Shown: positions 1-8,208 of the stretch, piece by piece | Layout: each line of letters starts with the position of its first letter | How positions within the stretch are numbered: position 1 is the stretch's first letter | Assembly (NCBI GenBank): GCA_036396755.1 | Contig: DASWKG010000115.1 | Span: 1-26,217, forward strand | Source: DASWKG01 sp036396755 | GTDB taxonomy: Bacteria; Actinomycetota; UBA4738; CALAEC01 | Direction of reading: 5' to 3' | Length of the DNA stretch: 26,217 nucleotides | The notes under the pieces: model-generated | What the model was told of the DNA's origin: nothing | Seen by the model: the letters and a program-made list of their open reading frames with translations, nothing else | Database searches by the model: none | Made by a program: the position numbers and the translations under genes

Positions 1-43
1 TCATGAAGAGGTGGCAGTGGGTGTCGATGAAGGTATCGGTCAC
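1..43 (-). CDS. tatD: TatD-family metal-dependent hydrolase, N-terminal fragment
   Basis: Only the first 14 codons lie in the window; the gene continues past its left edge. The GTG start (43-41) overlaps the metG stop as GTGA. The visible residues VTDTFIDTHCHLFM contain the DTHCHL signature (HxH metal ligands close to the N-terminus) typical of TatD DNase-family hydrolases. tatD directly downstream of metG is a common bacterial arrangement, which supports the call, and the 4-nt overlap implies translational coupling. The identification rests on a very short peptide plus gene order. Confidence 0.72.
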   Translation of the reverse strand, partial: MTDTFIDTHCHLFM

Positions 44-1590
44 TCCTTCTCCTCTTCTTCCTCCAGCCGGGGGAACAGGGACTCCCCCTTCGTCACCTTC
101 GTACCCGGGGCGAGGCCGCCCCACGCGGCCGCCTCGGGCAGGCGCTGCTTCTCGAGGGGATCGGAGACGCCCAGCGCGAGCCAGAGCCGGCCGGCCGCCG
201 CCGGCATGATCGGCGAGATGAGGACGGCCAGCACCCGCAGGGCCTCGGCGGCCGTGTAGAGGATCGTGGCCACCTCGTCCCGCCGGGCGGGGTCCTTCGC
301 GAGCTTCCAGGGCTCGACCTCGACGAGGTACTCGTTCGCCCGCCCGACGATGTCCCAGACGGCCCCGAGCGCGGGGGCGAGCTCGAGCCGGTCCATGTGC
401 CCGTCGTAGCGGCGAACGACGTCGTCGATCGTGGCCGGGAGGCCGCCGTCGAGCCCGGGGGCGGCCGGCTCGGGCACCACGCCGTCGAAGTTCGAGCCGA
501 TCATCGCCAGCACGCGGCTCGCGAGGTTGCCGAGGCCGTTCGCGAGGTCGGCGTTGTGCCGGGCGAGCATCGACTCCCACGAGAAGCTGCCGTCCTGGCC
601 GAACGCGATCTCGCGCATGAAGTAGTAGCGGTACGAGTCGGCCCCGAAGTAGTCGACGAGCTCGAACGGATGGATGCCGGTGAGCTTCGTCTTCGACATC
701 TTCTCGCCGCCGACGAGCAGGAACCCGTGGGCCCACACCTGCCTCGGGGGCTCGACGCCGCCGGCCATCAGCATCGCGGGCCAGTAGATCGCGTGGAACC
801 TGAGGATGTCCTTGCCGATGAAGTGGACATCGGCGGGCCAGGAGCGCGCGAACCGGTCGGGGTCGTCGGCGTAGCCCGCGGCCGTGATGTAGTTGGTGAG
901 CGCGTCGAACCACACGTAGCACACGTGCTTGGGGTCCCAGGGGAGCGGCACACCCCAGGCGAACGACGTGCGCGAGATCGAGAAGTCGCGGAGCCCGCCG
1001 CGGATGGTCGAGAGCACCTCGTTCCGCCGGGTCTCGGGCTGGATCGCCTCGGGGTGGGCCTCGTAGTGCTCGAGGAGCCGATCGGCGTAGGCCGAGAGCC
1101 GGAAGAAGTAGTTCTCCTCAGACATCGCCTCGACCGGGCGGCCGTGGATCGGGCAGAGCCCGTCGTTGAGCTCTTCCTCGGTGTAGTACGCCTCGCACGA
1201 GACGCAGTAGAGGCCCTCGTAGGTGCCGAGGTAGATGTCCTCACGCCCGTTGTCGTGCACGGCCTGGAGCAGCTTCGCGACCGCCGCCTCGTGCCGCGGC
1301 TCGGTGGTGCGGATGTAGTCGTCGTTGGAGATCTCGAGCCGCTCCCACACCTCGCGCCAGCGCGGCTCCATGCGGTCGACGAACTCCTGCGGCTCGAGCC
1401 CCTGCTCCTGCGCCGCCTGCGGCACCTTCTTGCCGTGCTCGTCGGTCCCGGTGAGGAAGAACACCTTCTCGCCGCGCAGGCGGTGGTACCGGGAGACGAA
1501 GTCCGTCGCGACGGTCGTGTAGGCGTGCCCGATGTGCGGCACGTCGTTCGGGTAGTAGATGGGCGTCGTGACGTAGAAGGTGTCCTTCAT
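40..1590 (-). CDS. metG: Methionyl-tRNA synthetase
   Basis: Class I cytoplasmic synthetase that charges tRNA-Met with methionine; 516 aa. The ATG at 1590 gives the expected N-terminus MKDTFYVTTPIYYPNDVPHIGH, with the HIGH motif at residues 19-22. The second ATP-binding motif is KMSKT at 297-301, a KMSKS variant. A zinc knuckle of the CxxC...CxxH kind (CVSC...CPIH) lies in the connective region. There is no C-terminal tRNA-binding (Arc1p/Trbp111-like) extension, so this is the short form usual in Actinobacteria. An open frame continues upstream but has no MetG character. The gene lies 44 nt after rsmI and overlaps tatD by 4 nt, forming an apparent rsmI-metG-tatD operon. No clear Shine-Dalgarno is visible. 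A weak GAGAAT hexamer 8 nt before the ATG could give an internal leaderless transcript. Confidence 0.97.
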   Translation of the reverse strand: MKDTFYVTTPIYYPNDVPHIGHAYTTVATDFVSRYHRLRGEKVFFLTGTDEHGKKVPQAAQEQGLEPQEFVDRMEPRWREVWERLEISNDDYIRTTEPRHEAAVAKLLQAVHDNGREDIYLGTYEGLYCVSCEAYYTEEELNDGLCPIHGRPVEAMSEENYFFRLSAYADRLLEHYEAHPEAIQPETRRNEVLSTIRGGLRDFSISRTSFAWGVPLPWDPKHVCYVWFDALTNYITAAGYADDPDRFARSWPADVHFIGKDILRFHAIYWPAMLMAGGVEPPRQVWAHGFLLVGGEKMSKTKLTGIHPFELVDYFGADSYRYYFMREIAFGQDGSFSWESMLARHNADLANGLGNLASRVLAMIGSNFDGVVPEPAAPGLDGGLPATIDDVVRRYDGHMDRLELAPALGAVWDIVGRANEYLVEVEPWKLAKDPARRDEVATILYTAAEALRVLAVLISPIMPAAAGRLWLALGVSDPLEKQRLPEAAAWGGLAPGTKVTKGESLFPRLEEEEEKE

Positions 1591-1634
1591 CGAGCGCGAT
1601 TCTCGCACAGGAGCGAGCGTCGCCCGCGCGAAGG

Positions 1635-2468
1635 CTACGGTTCGAGGGAGGCGTCGTAGACCGCTCGCTTCGAGGCGCCGGTTGCTGCGGCGACCTGGGC
1701 GGCGGCCTCCTTGCGGGACATCCCGGCGGCGACCAGCGCGTTGACCTCGTCGGCCAGCGCGGCCACGTCGGGCTCCGCGCGGGGGGCGCCCTCGACGACC
1801 ACCGTCACCTCGCCCTTCACATCGCCCGCGAACCGGTCGGCCAGCTCGGCGAGGGTGCCGCGCCGCACCTCGCCGTGGAGCTTGGTGAGCTCCCGCACCA
1901 CGGCGGCCGGGCGCGCCGCCCCCAGCACCTCGGCGGCCTCGCGGAGGAACGCGCCGAGCCGGTGGGGCGACTCGAAGAACACCAGCGTGCGCCGCTCGGC
2001 CGCGACCTCCTCGAGCCTCGCGCGGCGGGCCCCCGCCTTCCTCGGGAGGAAGCCCTCGAAGACGAAGCGATCGGTGGGAAGCCCCGACACCGCGAGGGCG
2101 GCCACCGCGGCGGTGGGCCCGGGCACCACGTCGACCTCGATCCCCGCGTCGATCGACGCGCGGATGAGCCGGTAGCCGGGGTCCGAGAGCGTCGGCATCC
2201 CGCCGTCGGAGACGAGCGCCACGTCCCTCCCGTCGCGGAGGGCGGCCAGCAGCTCCGGGAGCCGCTCCTCCTCGTTGCCCTCGAAGTAGGAGAGCAGCCG
2301 CCGCCGGGGCGCCACCTCGAGTGCCTCGAGCAGCTTCCCGGTGCGGCGGGTGTCCTCGCAGGCGATCACGTCGACGCGGTCGAGGGTCTCGCGGGCCCGC
2401 CGGCTCACGTCGCCGAGGTTTCCGATCGGGGTGCCGACCAACCACAGGGTGCCCACTCGCTCGCTCAC
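1635..2468 (-). CDS. rsmI: 16S rRNA (cytidine-1402-2'-O)-methyltransferase RsmI
   Basis: SAM-dependent enzyme that 2'-O-methylates C1402 in the decoding centre of 16S rRNA; 277 aa, normal length. The tetrapyrrole-methylase fold is recognisable from GTLWLVGTPIGNLGD near the N-terminus, then ACEDTRRT, SDGGMPTLSDPGY, VPGPTAAVAAL and GFLPRK. The C-terminal part (LADEVNALVAAGMSRKEAAAQVA) is the small helical domain common in RsmI. I chose GTG 2468 because a GATAAT hexamer ends exactly 6 nt upstream, the spacing seen before several other starts here. GTG 2456, four codons later, has an AGGTGA Shine-Dalgarno 8 nt upstream and is a serious alternative. The gene is divergent from pmt and followed by metG. 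Confidence 0.95.
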   Translation of the reverse strand: MSERVGTLWLVGTPIGNLGDVSRRARETLDRVDVIACEDTRRTGKLLEALEVAPRRRLLSYFEGNEEERLPELLAALRDGRDVALVSDGGMPTLSDPGYRLIRASIDAGIEVDVVPGPTAAVAALAVSGLPTDRFVFEGFLPRKAGARRARLEEVAAERRTLVFFESPHRLGAFLREAAEVLGAARPAAVVRELTKLHGEVRRGTLAELADRFAGDVKGEVTVVVEGAPRAEPDVAALADEVNALVAAGMSRKEAAAQVAAATGASKRAVYDASLEP

Positions 2469-2529
2469 CTCGCCATTATCCGCGGCGGAACGCGGGGGTC
2501 GGCCGTATCCTGTGGGCCGGAGCGCGCCC
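2469..2529. promoter_or_regulatory. Divergent rsmI/pmt intergenic promoter region
   Basis: Sixty-one bases separate two divergent genes. On the minus strand GATAAT (2480-2475) lies 6 nt before the rsmI GTG, as for a leaderless transcript. On the plus strand TATCCT (2506-2511) precedes a GGAG Shine-Dalgarno (2519-2522) placed 7 nt before the pmt TTG. No convincing -35 element was seen for either, so these are -10 guesses from position and sequence. Confidence 0.4.
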
Positions 2530-3966
2530 TTGAGACCAGTCACGAAGGCCATCCTCGTCGTCGCGGCCGTCACCGCCCTGGGCGGTGGCGCCCGCTTCTG
2601 GAACCTGAGCCAGCCCGGCGAGAAGTACTTCGACGAGGCCTACTACGCGTCCGACGGCTGCCTCTACGCGGGCGTCGACTATCGGGAATGCAACCTCGAG
2701 TCGCCGGTCGAGCGCTCGTGGGTGCACCCGCCGCTCGGCAAGCTCTTGATCTCGTGGGGCATCGACGGGTTCGGGAACCGCCCCTTCGGCTGGCGCGTGT
2801 CGTCGGCGGCGGCGGGGACCGCCACGGTGGCGCTCGCCGGCATGCTCGCGTTCCTCCTCACCGGATCGGCGCTGTGGGCGGGCGTCGGGGCGCTGCTCCT
2901 CGCCACCGAGCACCTCAACTTCGTGCAGTCGCGGATCGCGATGCTCGACATCTTCCTCGCGCTGTTCGCCGTGCTCGCGATCACGCTGGTCGTGTGGGAC
3001 CGCGTCCGCCGGGACCGGCTCGACGAGGCCGCCCGGCCCCCGCCGCCGCTGGTCGCGGGGGGCTCGGGCCTCGAGGGTCTCGAGACCGAGGACCTCGCGC
3101 TCGCCGCTCCCGCGCCGCCGGTGGCCCGGACCCTCGGGCGCAGCGGCGTGCGACCGCTCCGCCTCGCGGCAGGCGCGGCGTTGGGCGCCGGGATGGCCGT
3201 GAAGTGGTCGGGCCTCTACGTGTGGGCCGCGGCGCTCCTCCTGTCGATCCTGTGGGAGCGCGGCCGGAGGAAGCGGGCCGGCTATCGGCGACCCCTGCTC
3301 GGCACGATCGCCGAGGAGGGGCCGTCGCTCGTCCTCGCGTTCGGGGTCGTCCCGCTGCTGGTCTACGGGGCGACCTGGACCTCGTGGCTCTCCGCCCACG
3401 ACTTCAGCCTGTCTCGCCTCTGGAGCAACCACGGGGCGATCGCCGACTACCACTTCGGCCTCGACACGATCGGCGACGACGGCGAGCCCATCCACCCCTA
3501 CATGTCGAGGCCGTGGACCTGGTTCCTCATGCTCCGGCCGGTCGCCTACTTCTACGAGGGCACCGACACGACGGCCGCGGAGGTGCTCGGCATGGGGAAC
3601 CCGATCCTCTTCTGGTGCTCGCTGGTCGCGATCCCGGCCCTGGTGCTCCTGTGGCGGCGCGACTGGCGGGCCGGGGCCGTCGCCGTGCCGGTCCTCGCGC
3701 AGTACCTGCCCTGGCTGTTCGTCGGGCGGCCGCTCTTCCTCTTCTACCTCACGCCGGTCACGCCGTTCCTCGCGGTGGGGGCGGCCTACGGGCTGTTCCG
3801 GCTGTCCCGCATCGAGGTCCCCGAGCGAAGGGTGCTCCTCGGCATCGGGGTCGCGGCCCTCGTGGCGGCGGTGGGCGTCTTCGTCTTCTTCTGGCCCGTG
3901 CTCGTCGGCGACCGCATCTCGCTCGACGCGTGGAACACGCGGATGTGGCTCCCGGGGTGGGTGTGA
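2530..3966 (+). CDS. pmt: Protein O-mannosyltransferase (GT39/PMT family)
   Basis: Polytopic membrane enzyme expected to transfer mannose from polyprenyl-phosphate-mannose to Ser/Thr of exported proteins; 478 aa, near the usual bacterial Pmt length. The N-terminal signature is clear: the catalytic YFDEAYY (Asp-Glu) loop after the first transmembrane helix, then WVHPPLGKLLI and GWRV. Many hydrophobic segments follow, among them MLAFLLTGSALWAGVGALLL and VLLGIGVAALVAAVGVFVFF. A Pro/Ala-rich hydrophilic insert lies around residues 155-210. The TTG start (2530) is preceded by GGAG at 7 nt; GTG 2512 is in frame but sits directly on a candidate -10, so I rejected it. The stop overlaps the next gene (GTGA), coupling Pmt to a small metallopeptidase. 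Divergence from rsmI matches a known actinobacterial arrangement. Confidence 0.9.
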   Translation: MRPVTKAILVVAAVTALGGGARFWNLSQPGEKYFDEAYYASDGCLYAGVDYRECNLESPVERSWVHPPLGKLLISWGIDGFGNRPFGWRVSSAAAGTATVALAGMLAFLLTGSALWAGVGALLLATEHLNFVQSRIAMLDIFLALFAVLAITLVVWDRVRRDRLDEAARPPPPLVAGGSGLEGLETEDLALAAPAPPVARTLGRSGVRPLRLAAGAALGAGMAVKWSGLYVWAAALLLSILWERGRRKRAGYRRPLLGTIAEEGPSLVLAFGVVPLLVYGATWTSWLSAHDFSLSRLWSNHGAIADYHFGLDTIGDDGEPIHPYMSRPWTWFLMLRPVAYFYEGTDTTAAEVLGMGNPILFWCSLVAIPALVLLWRRDWRAGAVAVPVLAQYLPWLFVGRPLFLFYLTPVTPFLAVGAAYGLFRLSRIEVPERRVLLGIGVAALVAAVGVFVFFWPVLVGDRISLDAWNTRMWLPGWV

Positions 3967-4316
3967 GCGGCGGCGGCTCGAGGGCTCGGTTCGACGACCT
4001 CGTCGACGAGGCGGTGGCCGGCCTCCCCGACTGGATCCTCGACCGACTCGACAACGTGGTCGTGATCGTCGAGGAGGAGCCGCCGGCGGACGAGCCCGAC
4101 CTGCTCGGCCTCTACGAGGGCATCCCGCTCACCGAGCGCGGCGCCGACTACTTCGGGGTGCTCCCCGACCGCATCCGCCTGTTCCGCAGCACGATCGAGG
4201 ACGAGGCGGAGGACGACGAGGACCTCGTCGACGTCGTGCAGGACACGGTCGTCCACGAGGTCGCCCACTTCTTCGGCATCTCCGACGAGCGACTGCACGA
4301 GCTGGGCTGGGACTGA
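3963..4316 (+). CDS. Minimal zincin metallopeptidase-family protein, copy 1
   Basis: 117-aa cytosolic protein with no signal peptide. It carries HEVAHFFGISDERLHELG near the C-terminus (H98, E99, H102), the HExxH zinc site of the small zincin-like family I recall as PF06262, found in many Actinobacteria and Alphaproteobacteria with little known about substrates. The preceding segment DLLGLYEGIPLTERGADYFGVLPDRIRLFR is the conserved body of that family. The middle (EDEAEDDEDLVD) is unusually acidic compared with the second copy at 8751-9092. The GTG start overlaps the pmt stop (GTGA), implying translation coupled to Pmt. A 42-bp stretch around the active site is identical to copy 2. Protease activity is inferred from the motif only. 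Confidence 0.88.
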   Translation: MSGGGSRARFDDLVDEAVAGLPDWILDRLDNVVVIVEEEPPADEPDLLGLYEGIPLTERGADYFGVLPDRIRLFRSTIEDEAEDDEDLVDVVQDTVVHEVAHFFGISDERLHELGWD

Positions 4317-4320
4317 AGCG

Positions 4321-4851
4321 TCAGGAGGTGCCGTAGGTGCCGCGCAGGGTGCCGAACGCCAGCGTGGAGCCCGCGAGCAGGGCCTCAACCTCCTCGATCG
4401 TCACGCCGGCGGCGAGCGAGGGCGCCTGGCGGAGCGCGTAGAGGGTGAGCTCGTAGGTGTGCGTCTCGCCGTCGGGGGGGCAGGGCCCGCCGTAGCCGGT
4501 CCCCCCGAACCCGTTCACGCCCTCGGAGGCGCCCTGGGGCACCTCGCCGGCGGCCATCCCGCCGGCGCCGGGGTCGATGCCGACCACGATCCAGTGCACG
4601 AAGCCGCCCGCGTCGGGATCTCGGAGCACGAGGACCAGCTCGGCCGCGGTGCCGGGGACACCCGACCACTGAAGGGCCGGGGAGACGTTCGCGCCCTCGC
4701 AGCCGTGGTCGAGCGGGATCGCCCCGCCGTCGCCGAACGCCGGGCTGGTGAGCGAGATCGTGCCCCGGTCGCCGCCGGGCGCGCCGTCCCCGCCGCAGGC
4801 GGCCGCGAGGACGAGGAGCAGGGCGAGCGAGCGGGACATCGGCGCCGCCAT
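4321..4851 (-). CDS. YbhB/YbcL-type (PEBP, Raf-kinase-inhibitor-like) lipoprotein
   Basis: 176-aa PEBP-fold protein of unknown physiological ligand. The N-terminus MSRSLALLLVLAAAC is a lipoprotein signal with Cys19 as the lipidated residue, followed by a GGDGAPGGDRG linker, so the mature protein should be anchored on the outer face of the membrane. PEBP hallmarks follow: SPAFGDGGAIPLDHGCEG, NVSPALQWSG, LVLRDPDAGGFVHWIV and GETHTYELTLYAL. The ATG at 4851 is one base after the stop of the upstream flavoenzyme (TAG-C-ATG), so translation is probably coupled; ATG 4839 is an equally good signal-peptide start. It faces the first zincin gene tail to tail with a 4-base gap. Confidence 0.9.
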   Translation of the reverse strand: MAAPMSRSLALLLVLAAACGGDGAPGGDRGTISLTSPAFGDGGAIPLDHGCEGANVSPALQWSGVPGTAAELVLVLRDPDAGGFVHWIVVGIDPGAGGMAAGEVPQGASEGVNGFGGTGYGGPCPPDGETHTYELTLYALRQAPSLAAGVTIEEVEALLAGSTLAFGTLRGTYGTS

Positions 4852-4852
4852 G

Positions 4853-6004
4853 CTAGCCCCGCGCGGGGGCGAACGGGGCCGGGTCGAAGGGCGGCGGCTC
4901 GCGGTCGAGCAGCGCGCCGACGAGCCGGGCCGTGCCCCCACCGAGGATCACGCCCTGTGAGCCATGGCCGGTGGCGACGATGAGCCCGTCGGCGAGCCTG
5001 CCCACGAGCGGGAGGCCGTCGGGCGTCACCGGCCGGAGCCCCCACCATGCCGAGAGGACCGACGCCTCGGCCAGCGACGGCACCAGCGCGACGGCACGGC
5101 GGAGCAGCTCGCGCGGCATCCCCGGGTCCTCCGGCTCGCTCGTCACCGCGCGCTGGCGGGATCCTCCGACGAGCATCGTGCCGTCGGGGCTCGGCTGAAG
5201 GAGCGTCCCCACGTCGGGCGGGGGCATCCCGTCGACGAAGGCCGACGCATCGAGCCGCGACAGCTCCTCCTCTCCTCCCACCGCGTGCCACCCCGCCCGC
5301 TCCACGAGCCGGCGGACCGGCGGCCGAGCGGGAAGGAGGTGCACCAGCCAGCCCCGCGCGCCGACCACCGGCAGGGCGATCCCGAGCGGACGGACCAGCG
5401 GCGGGGTCCACGGGCCCGCGGCCACGACGACCTCGCCGGCCTCGATCGGCCCCGCGTCGGTCGCCACCCCGATGACCCGATCGCCACGGGTGAGCAGCGA
5501 GCGGACCGCGAGGTGGCGGCGGACCTCGGCGCCGCTCGCGAGCGCGAGCGAGACCGTGAGCGCGGCCGGGTCCAGGCGTCGCCCGTCGTCGAGCAGCCAG
5601 CCCTCGTCGATGTCGTCGGCGAGCCCCGGCTCGGCCTCGCGCACGCCCGCCGCGTCGAGCCGCTCGAGGCCGACCCCCTCCGCGGCGATCGCCTCCGCCT
5701 CCTGGCGCCCGGCGAGCCGCTCCTCGTCGTCGCCCGCGACGATGAGGAAGCCGATCGGGTCATCGTCCATCGAGAAGGGGACCGGCGGGTCGGCGGATGC
5801 CGAGCGGTACACGTCGAGGCTGGCCGCGAACATCGGGGCCAGCCGAGGGTCCTGCGGCGAGAGCATGAGCCCGTGGTTGCGCCCGGAGGCACCGGCGGCA
5901 AGCTCGCCGCGCTCGACCAGCACGACCGAGCGGCCGCGCGCCGACAGGTCGTGGGCGCAGGCGGCCCCCAAGATCCCCCCGCCGACCACGACCACATCGG
6001 GCAT
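4853..6004 (-). CDS. FAD-dependent amine/amino-acid oxidoreductase (DAO family)
   Basis: 383-aa cytosolic flavoenzyme. The N-terminus MPDVVVVGGGILGAACAHDL is a dinucleotide-binding GxGxxG fold followed by the acidic strand end VVLVERG and AAGASGRNHG, typical of DAO enzymes (glycine/sarcosine oxidase, D-amino-acid dehydrogenase, glycerol-3-phosphate oxidase types). The C-terminal WWGLRPVTPDGLPLVGRLADGLIVATGHGSQG is the second FAD-contact region, characteristic of GlyOx/DadA-like members. The substrate cannot be told from the sequence; a secondary amine or D-amino acid is most likely. The ATG at 6004 is 7 nt after a TACGCT hexamer, so the mRNA may be leaderless. It heads an operon with the PEBP lipoprotein and is divergent from the M6 protease gene. 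Confidence 0.88.
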   Translation of the reverse strand: MPDVVVVGGGILGAACAHDLSARGRSVVLVERGELAAGASGRNHGLMLSPQDPRLAPMFAASLDVYRSASADPPVPFSMDDDPIGFLIVAGDDEERLAGRQEAEAIAAEGVGLERLDAAGVREAEPGLADDIDEGWLLDDGRRLDPAALTVSLALASGAEVRRHLAVRSLLTRGDRVIGVATDAGPIEAGEVVVAAGPWTPPLVRPLGIALPVVGARGWLVHLLPARPPVRRLVERAGWHAVGGEEELSRLDASAFVDGMPPPDVGTLLQPSPDGTMLVGGSRQRAVTSEPEDPGMPRELLRRAVALVPSLAEASVLSAWWGLRPVTPDGLPLVGRLADGLIVATGHGSQGVILGGGTARLVGALLDREPPPFDPAPFAPARG

Positions 6005-6011
6005 GGCGCAC

Positions 6012-6017
6012 AGCGTA
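6012..6017 (-). promoter_or_regulatory. Candidate -10 element of the DAO-family gene
   Basis: On the minus strand TACGCT (6017-6012) is followed by 7 nt and the ATG at 6004, consistent with transcription starting at or very near the start codon. The position where a -35 would lie is taken up by the start of the 12-bp tandem repeat at 6033-6080. Inferred from hexamer and spacing only. Confidence 0.4.
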
Positions 6018-6032
6018 CCTTCCGCGCAACCG

Positions 6033-6080
6033 GCCACCGTGCGCGCCACCGTGCGCGCCACCGTGCGCGCCACCGTGTGC
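6033..6080. repeat. Four-copy 12-bp tandem repeat upstream of the DAO-family gene
   Basis: Four head-to-tail 12-bp units, GCCACCGTGCGC, the first three identical and the last ending GTGC instead of GCGC. They begin 15 bp upstream of the DAO gene's putative -10 and lie between that gene and the divergent M6 protease gene. The rest of the 155-bp intergenic region holds an imperfect inverted repeat (TGTGC/GCACA arms, 6076-6095) and the M6 Shine-Dalgarno. Read through in frame, the repeat would encode ARTV units ahead of the flavoenzyme, but it lies outside the conserved protein. It could be an array of regulator sites or a slippage-prone microsatellite. Confidence 0.85.
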
Positions 6081-6159
6081 CTGTGCAGGTGCACAAAGGT
6101 TTTCGAGCGCCCACGGCGAATCCCCGGGGTGTGAACCTCGTCCCTCAAGGAGGAATCCT

Positions 6160-8199
6160 GTGAAGACCGCCGCGCGCCTTCGGACGGCGCTGATCGTCAC
6201 CATCGCCTTCGCCGCGCTGTCGAGCGTGGCGGTCGCCGACGAGCCCCCGGGGCTCGCGTCTCCCCCCGCCCCCATCGACCCGCAGTCGTGGGTCCTTCCC
6301 GAGCACATGACCTGGGACGACTACAAGCCGATCCCCGGCTTCGACTGGAACGACCCGGCTCGCCAGCCGGCGAAGAAGTTCCGCGCCGCGCTCATCCTCG
6401 GCGACTTCCAGGACCGCACCTTCTTGGTCGAGGACCCGCCCGGGACCGATCCCGCGGGCAACCCCCAGGTGATCGGGAACATCCCGCGGGCGGAGGTCGG
6501 GCAGTTCTACAAGGAGTTCCTGATCACGAAGCCCCAGGCGCTCAACAACTTCCACACGGTCAACGAGTACTGGCTCGAGAACTCCTACGGGCTCCTCGGG
6601 ATCGACGCCGACGCGTTCGGGCCGTACCGGATGGACCAGAAGGAGCACGAGTACGGCCTCGGCGGCGGCGACGCGGGCGGCGGGGGCGGCTCCTGCCCCG
6701 CGGGCGACACCTGCGGCGTGAACTTCGACAACGAGCTGCTCACGAAGTCGGCGGCCGACGTTACCGCGGGCCAGGTCACCAACGGCGGCCGGGACTACGA
6801 CTTCCGCTTCCTCCTGCACGCCGGCTACGACGAGTCGGGCGTGTGGCAGGAGTTCGGTGAGATGAAGTTCCAGAAGAGGGAGGAGGTCACCGACCTCTTC
6901 GGCAACCCCGACCCCGCGAAGCCGAACTGGGTACCGACCCGCTACATCCCGTGGACCTCGTTCTTCGCCGGCGAGGGCATCTGGTCGCACGCGACGCCCG
7001 GCGTGATGTCGACCCAGGGCGAGAACGACGGCGCGTCGACCTACGCGCACGAGTTCAGCCACATCATGGGTGTGCTCGACAACTACAACAACCCCTACGG
7101 CAACCCGGTGCGCCGCTCGTACTCGGGCCCGTGGGACATGCTCTCGCGCGGCACGTTCAACGGCCCCGGCGGGCCGCACAACCGCTGGCAGATCCCGCCG
7201 ACCCTCGGCGGGACGATGGGCTCGCACCACATGCTGCGCAACAAGATCCGGATGGGCTTCACGAAGCCCGGCGAGGTGCTGGTCCTCGAGCGCGACGCGC
7301 TCGCAAACACCGGCCCCATCTTCACCGACATCTGGGCCCGCGAGATCCCGCTCGGCCCCACGGTCGGCCGCACCGGTCTCCACGGCATCGAGATCGCGGT
7401 GGACGAGGACCGGTCGCCGTCGTGCAACGTCGCCGACGACTGGCGGTGCGACGGCGGCGGCTACAACAACTACACGGTCGAGGTCGTCGACCGCATGGGC
7501 TACGACTCGTTCACGCCCGACCACGGCGTCCTGATCGCGAAGACGAAGGTCGCCGACACCTCGCCGTTCATCTGGGTGACCGACGCGCACCCCGAGGACT
7601 TCAACCTGGTCGACTTCAACCGGCCCGACGGCACGCCGGCGATGATCTCGCGCGGCGACTACCGCCAGCTCGCCGACGCGCTGTTCCACGCCGGCACCGG
7701 CGAGGGCGTCGTGAGCGAGTTCGTCGACACCGCGAACCGCCTGCACTTCTACGTGCTCGGCAACACGCGCGACGCCCAGGGTGTGCTCTCGTATCGGGTC
7801 GCGGTCCGCTCGCTCGACGGCGGAGGACCGTTCACGCGGGGCGTGGCCGCCACCACGGGGGACGCGGAGCAGGCGGCGCCCGGGCGCGTGGCCGCGTTCC
7901 ACTTCACCGTCACCGGGGGATCGACCGTCACCGCCGGGCCCGCCAGCCTGGGGGCGAACGCCCTCGCCGACCTGGTGCGCCTCCAGGCCACCACCGAGGC
8001 CGGCTGGCCGGTCACGCTGGTGCACAACGTCATCGAGGCCCCGAACGGAACGGCCAAGGAGGTCGTGGTCTACGTGACGCTGCCGGAGGTCGAGGAGGGC
8101 GAGGTGCTCGCGCCGACCACCCTGACCTTCCGGGCCACGTCCGAGACCGACCCCACGAAGACCGTCACGGTCACGGTCCCGGTCGAGCCGGTCCAGTAG
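6160..8199 (+). CDS. Secreted M6-type metalloprotease (immune-inhibitor-A-like)
   Basis: 679-aa exported zinc protease. A signal peptide (KTAARLRTALIVTIAFAALSSVAVA, cleaved before DEPPG) is followed by the propeptide/catalytic region. The zinc motif is HEFSHIMGVLDNYN (H297, E298, H301; G304 and D307), matching the HExxHxxGxxD form of M6 peptidases. The following SGPWDMLSRGTFNGPGG resembles the conserved post-motif region of that family. The last 130 residues or so form an Ig-like/NEW3-like beta domain ending VTVTVPV. The GTG start at 6160 is fixed by an excellent AAGGAGG Shine-Dalgarno (6147-6153) 6 nt upstream. It is transcribed away from the flavoenzyme gene. Its 3' end runs into an inverted repeat that also covers the start of the macro-domain gene. 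Extracellular protein degradation is inferred from family. Confidence 0.92.
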   Translation: MKTAARLRTALIVTIAFAALSSVAVADEPPGLASPPAPIDPQSWVLPEHMTWDDYKPIPGFDWNDPARQPAKKFRAALILGDFQDRTFLVEDPPGTDPAGNPQVIGNIPRAEVGQFYKEFLITKPQALNNFHTVNEYWLENSYGLLGIDADAFGPYRMDQKEHEYGLGGGDAGGGGGSCPAGDTCGVNFDNELLTKSAADVTAGQVTNGGRDYDFRFLLHAGYDESGVWQEFGEMKFQKREEVTDLFGNPDPAKPNWVPTRYIPWTSFFAGEGIWSHATPGVMSTQGENDGASTYAHEFSHIMGVLDNYNNPYGNPVRRSYSGPWDMLSRGTFNGPGGPHNRWQIPPTLGGTMGSHHMLRNKIRMGFTKPGEVLVLERDALANTGPIFTDIWAREIPLGPTVGRTGLHGIEIAVDEDRSPSCNVADDWRCDGGGYNNYTVEVVDRMGYDSFTPDHGVLIAKTKVADTSPFIWVTDAHPEDFNLVDFNRPDGTPAMISRGDYRQLADALFHAGTGEGVVSEFVDTANRLHFYVLGNTRDAQGVLSYRVAVRSLDGGGPFTRGVAATTGDAEQAAPGRVAAFHFTVTGGSTVTAGPASLGANALADLVRLQATTEAGWPVTLVHNVIEAPNGTAKEVVVYVTLPEVEEGEVLAPTTLTFRATSETDPTKTVTVTVPVEPVQ

Positions 8200-8208
8200 C
8201 AGGGGTTC

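Noticed and set aside
6033..6080. CRISPR-like array
   Set aside because: The 12-bp units are directly joined without spacers and too short; no cas genes are present.
4853..6148. N-terminally extended flavoenzyme including repeated ARTV residues
   Set aside because: The dinucleotide-binding fold starts directly at the ATG 6004; the extension is only the translated 12-bp repeat.
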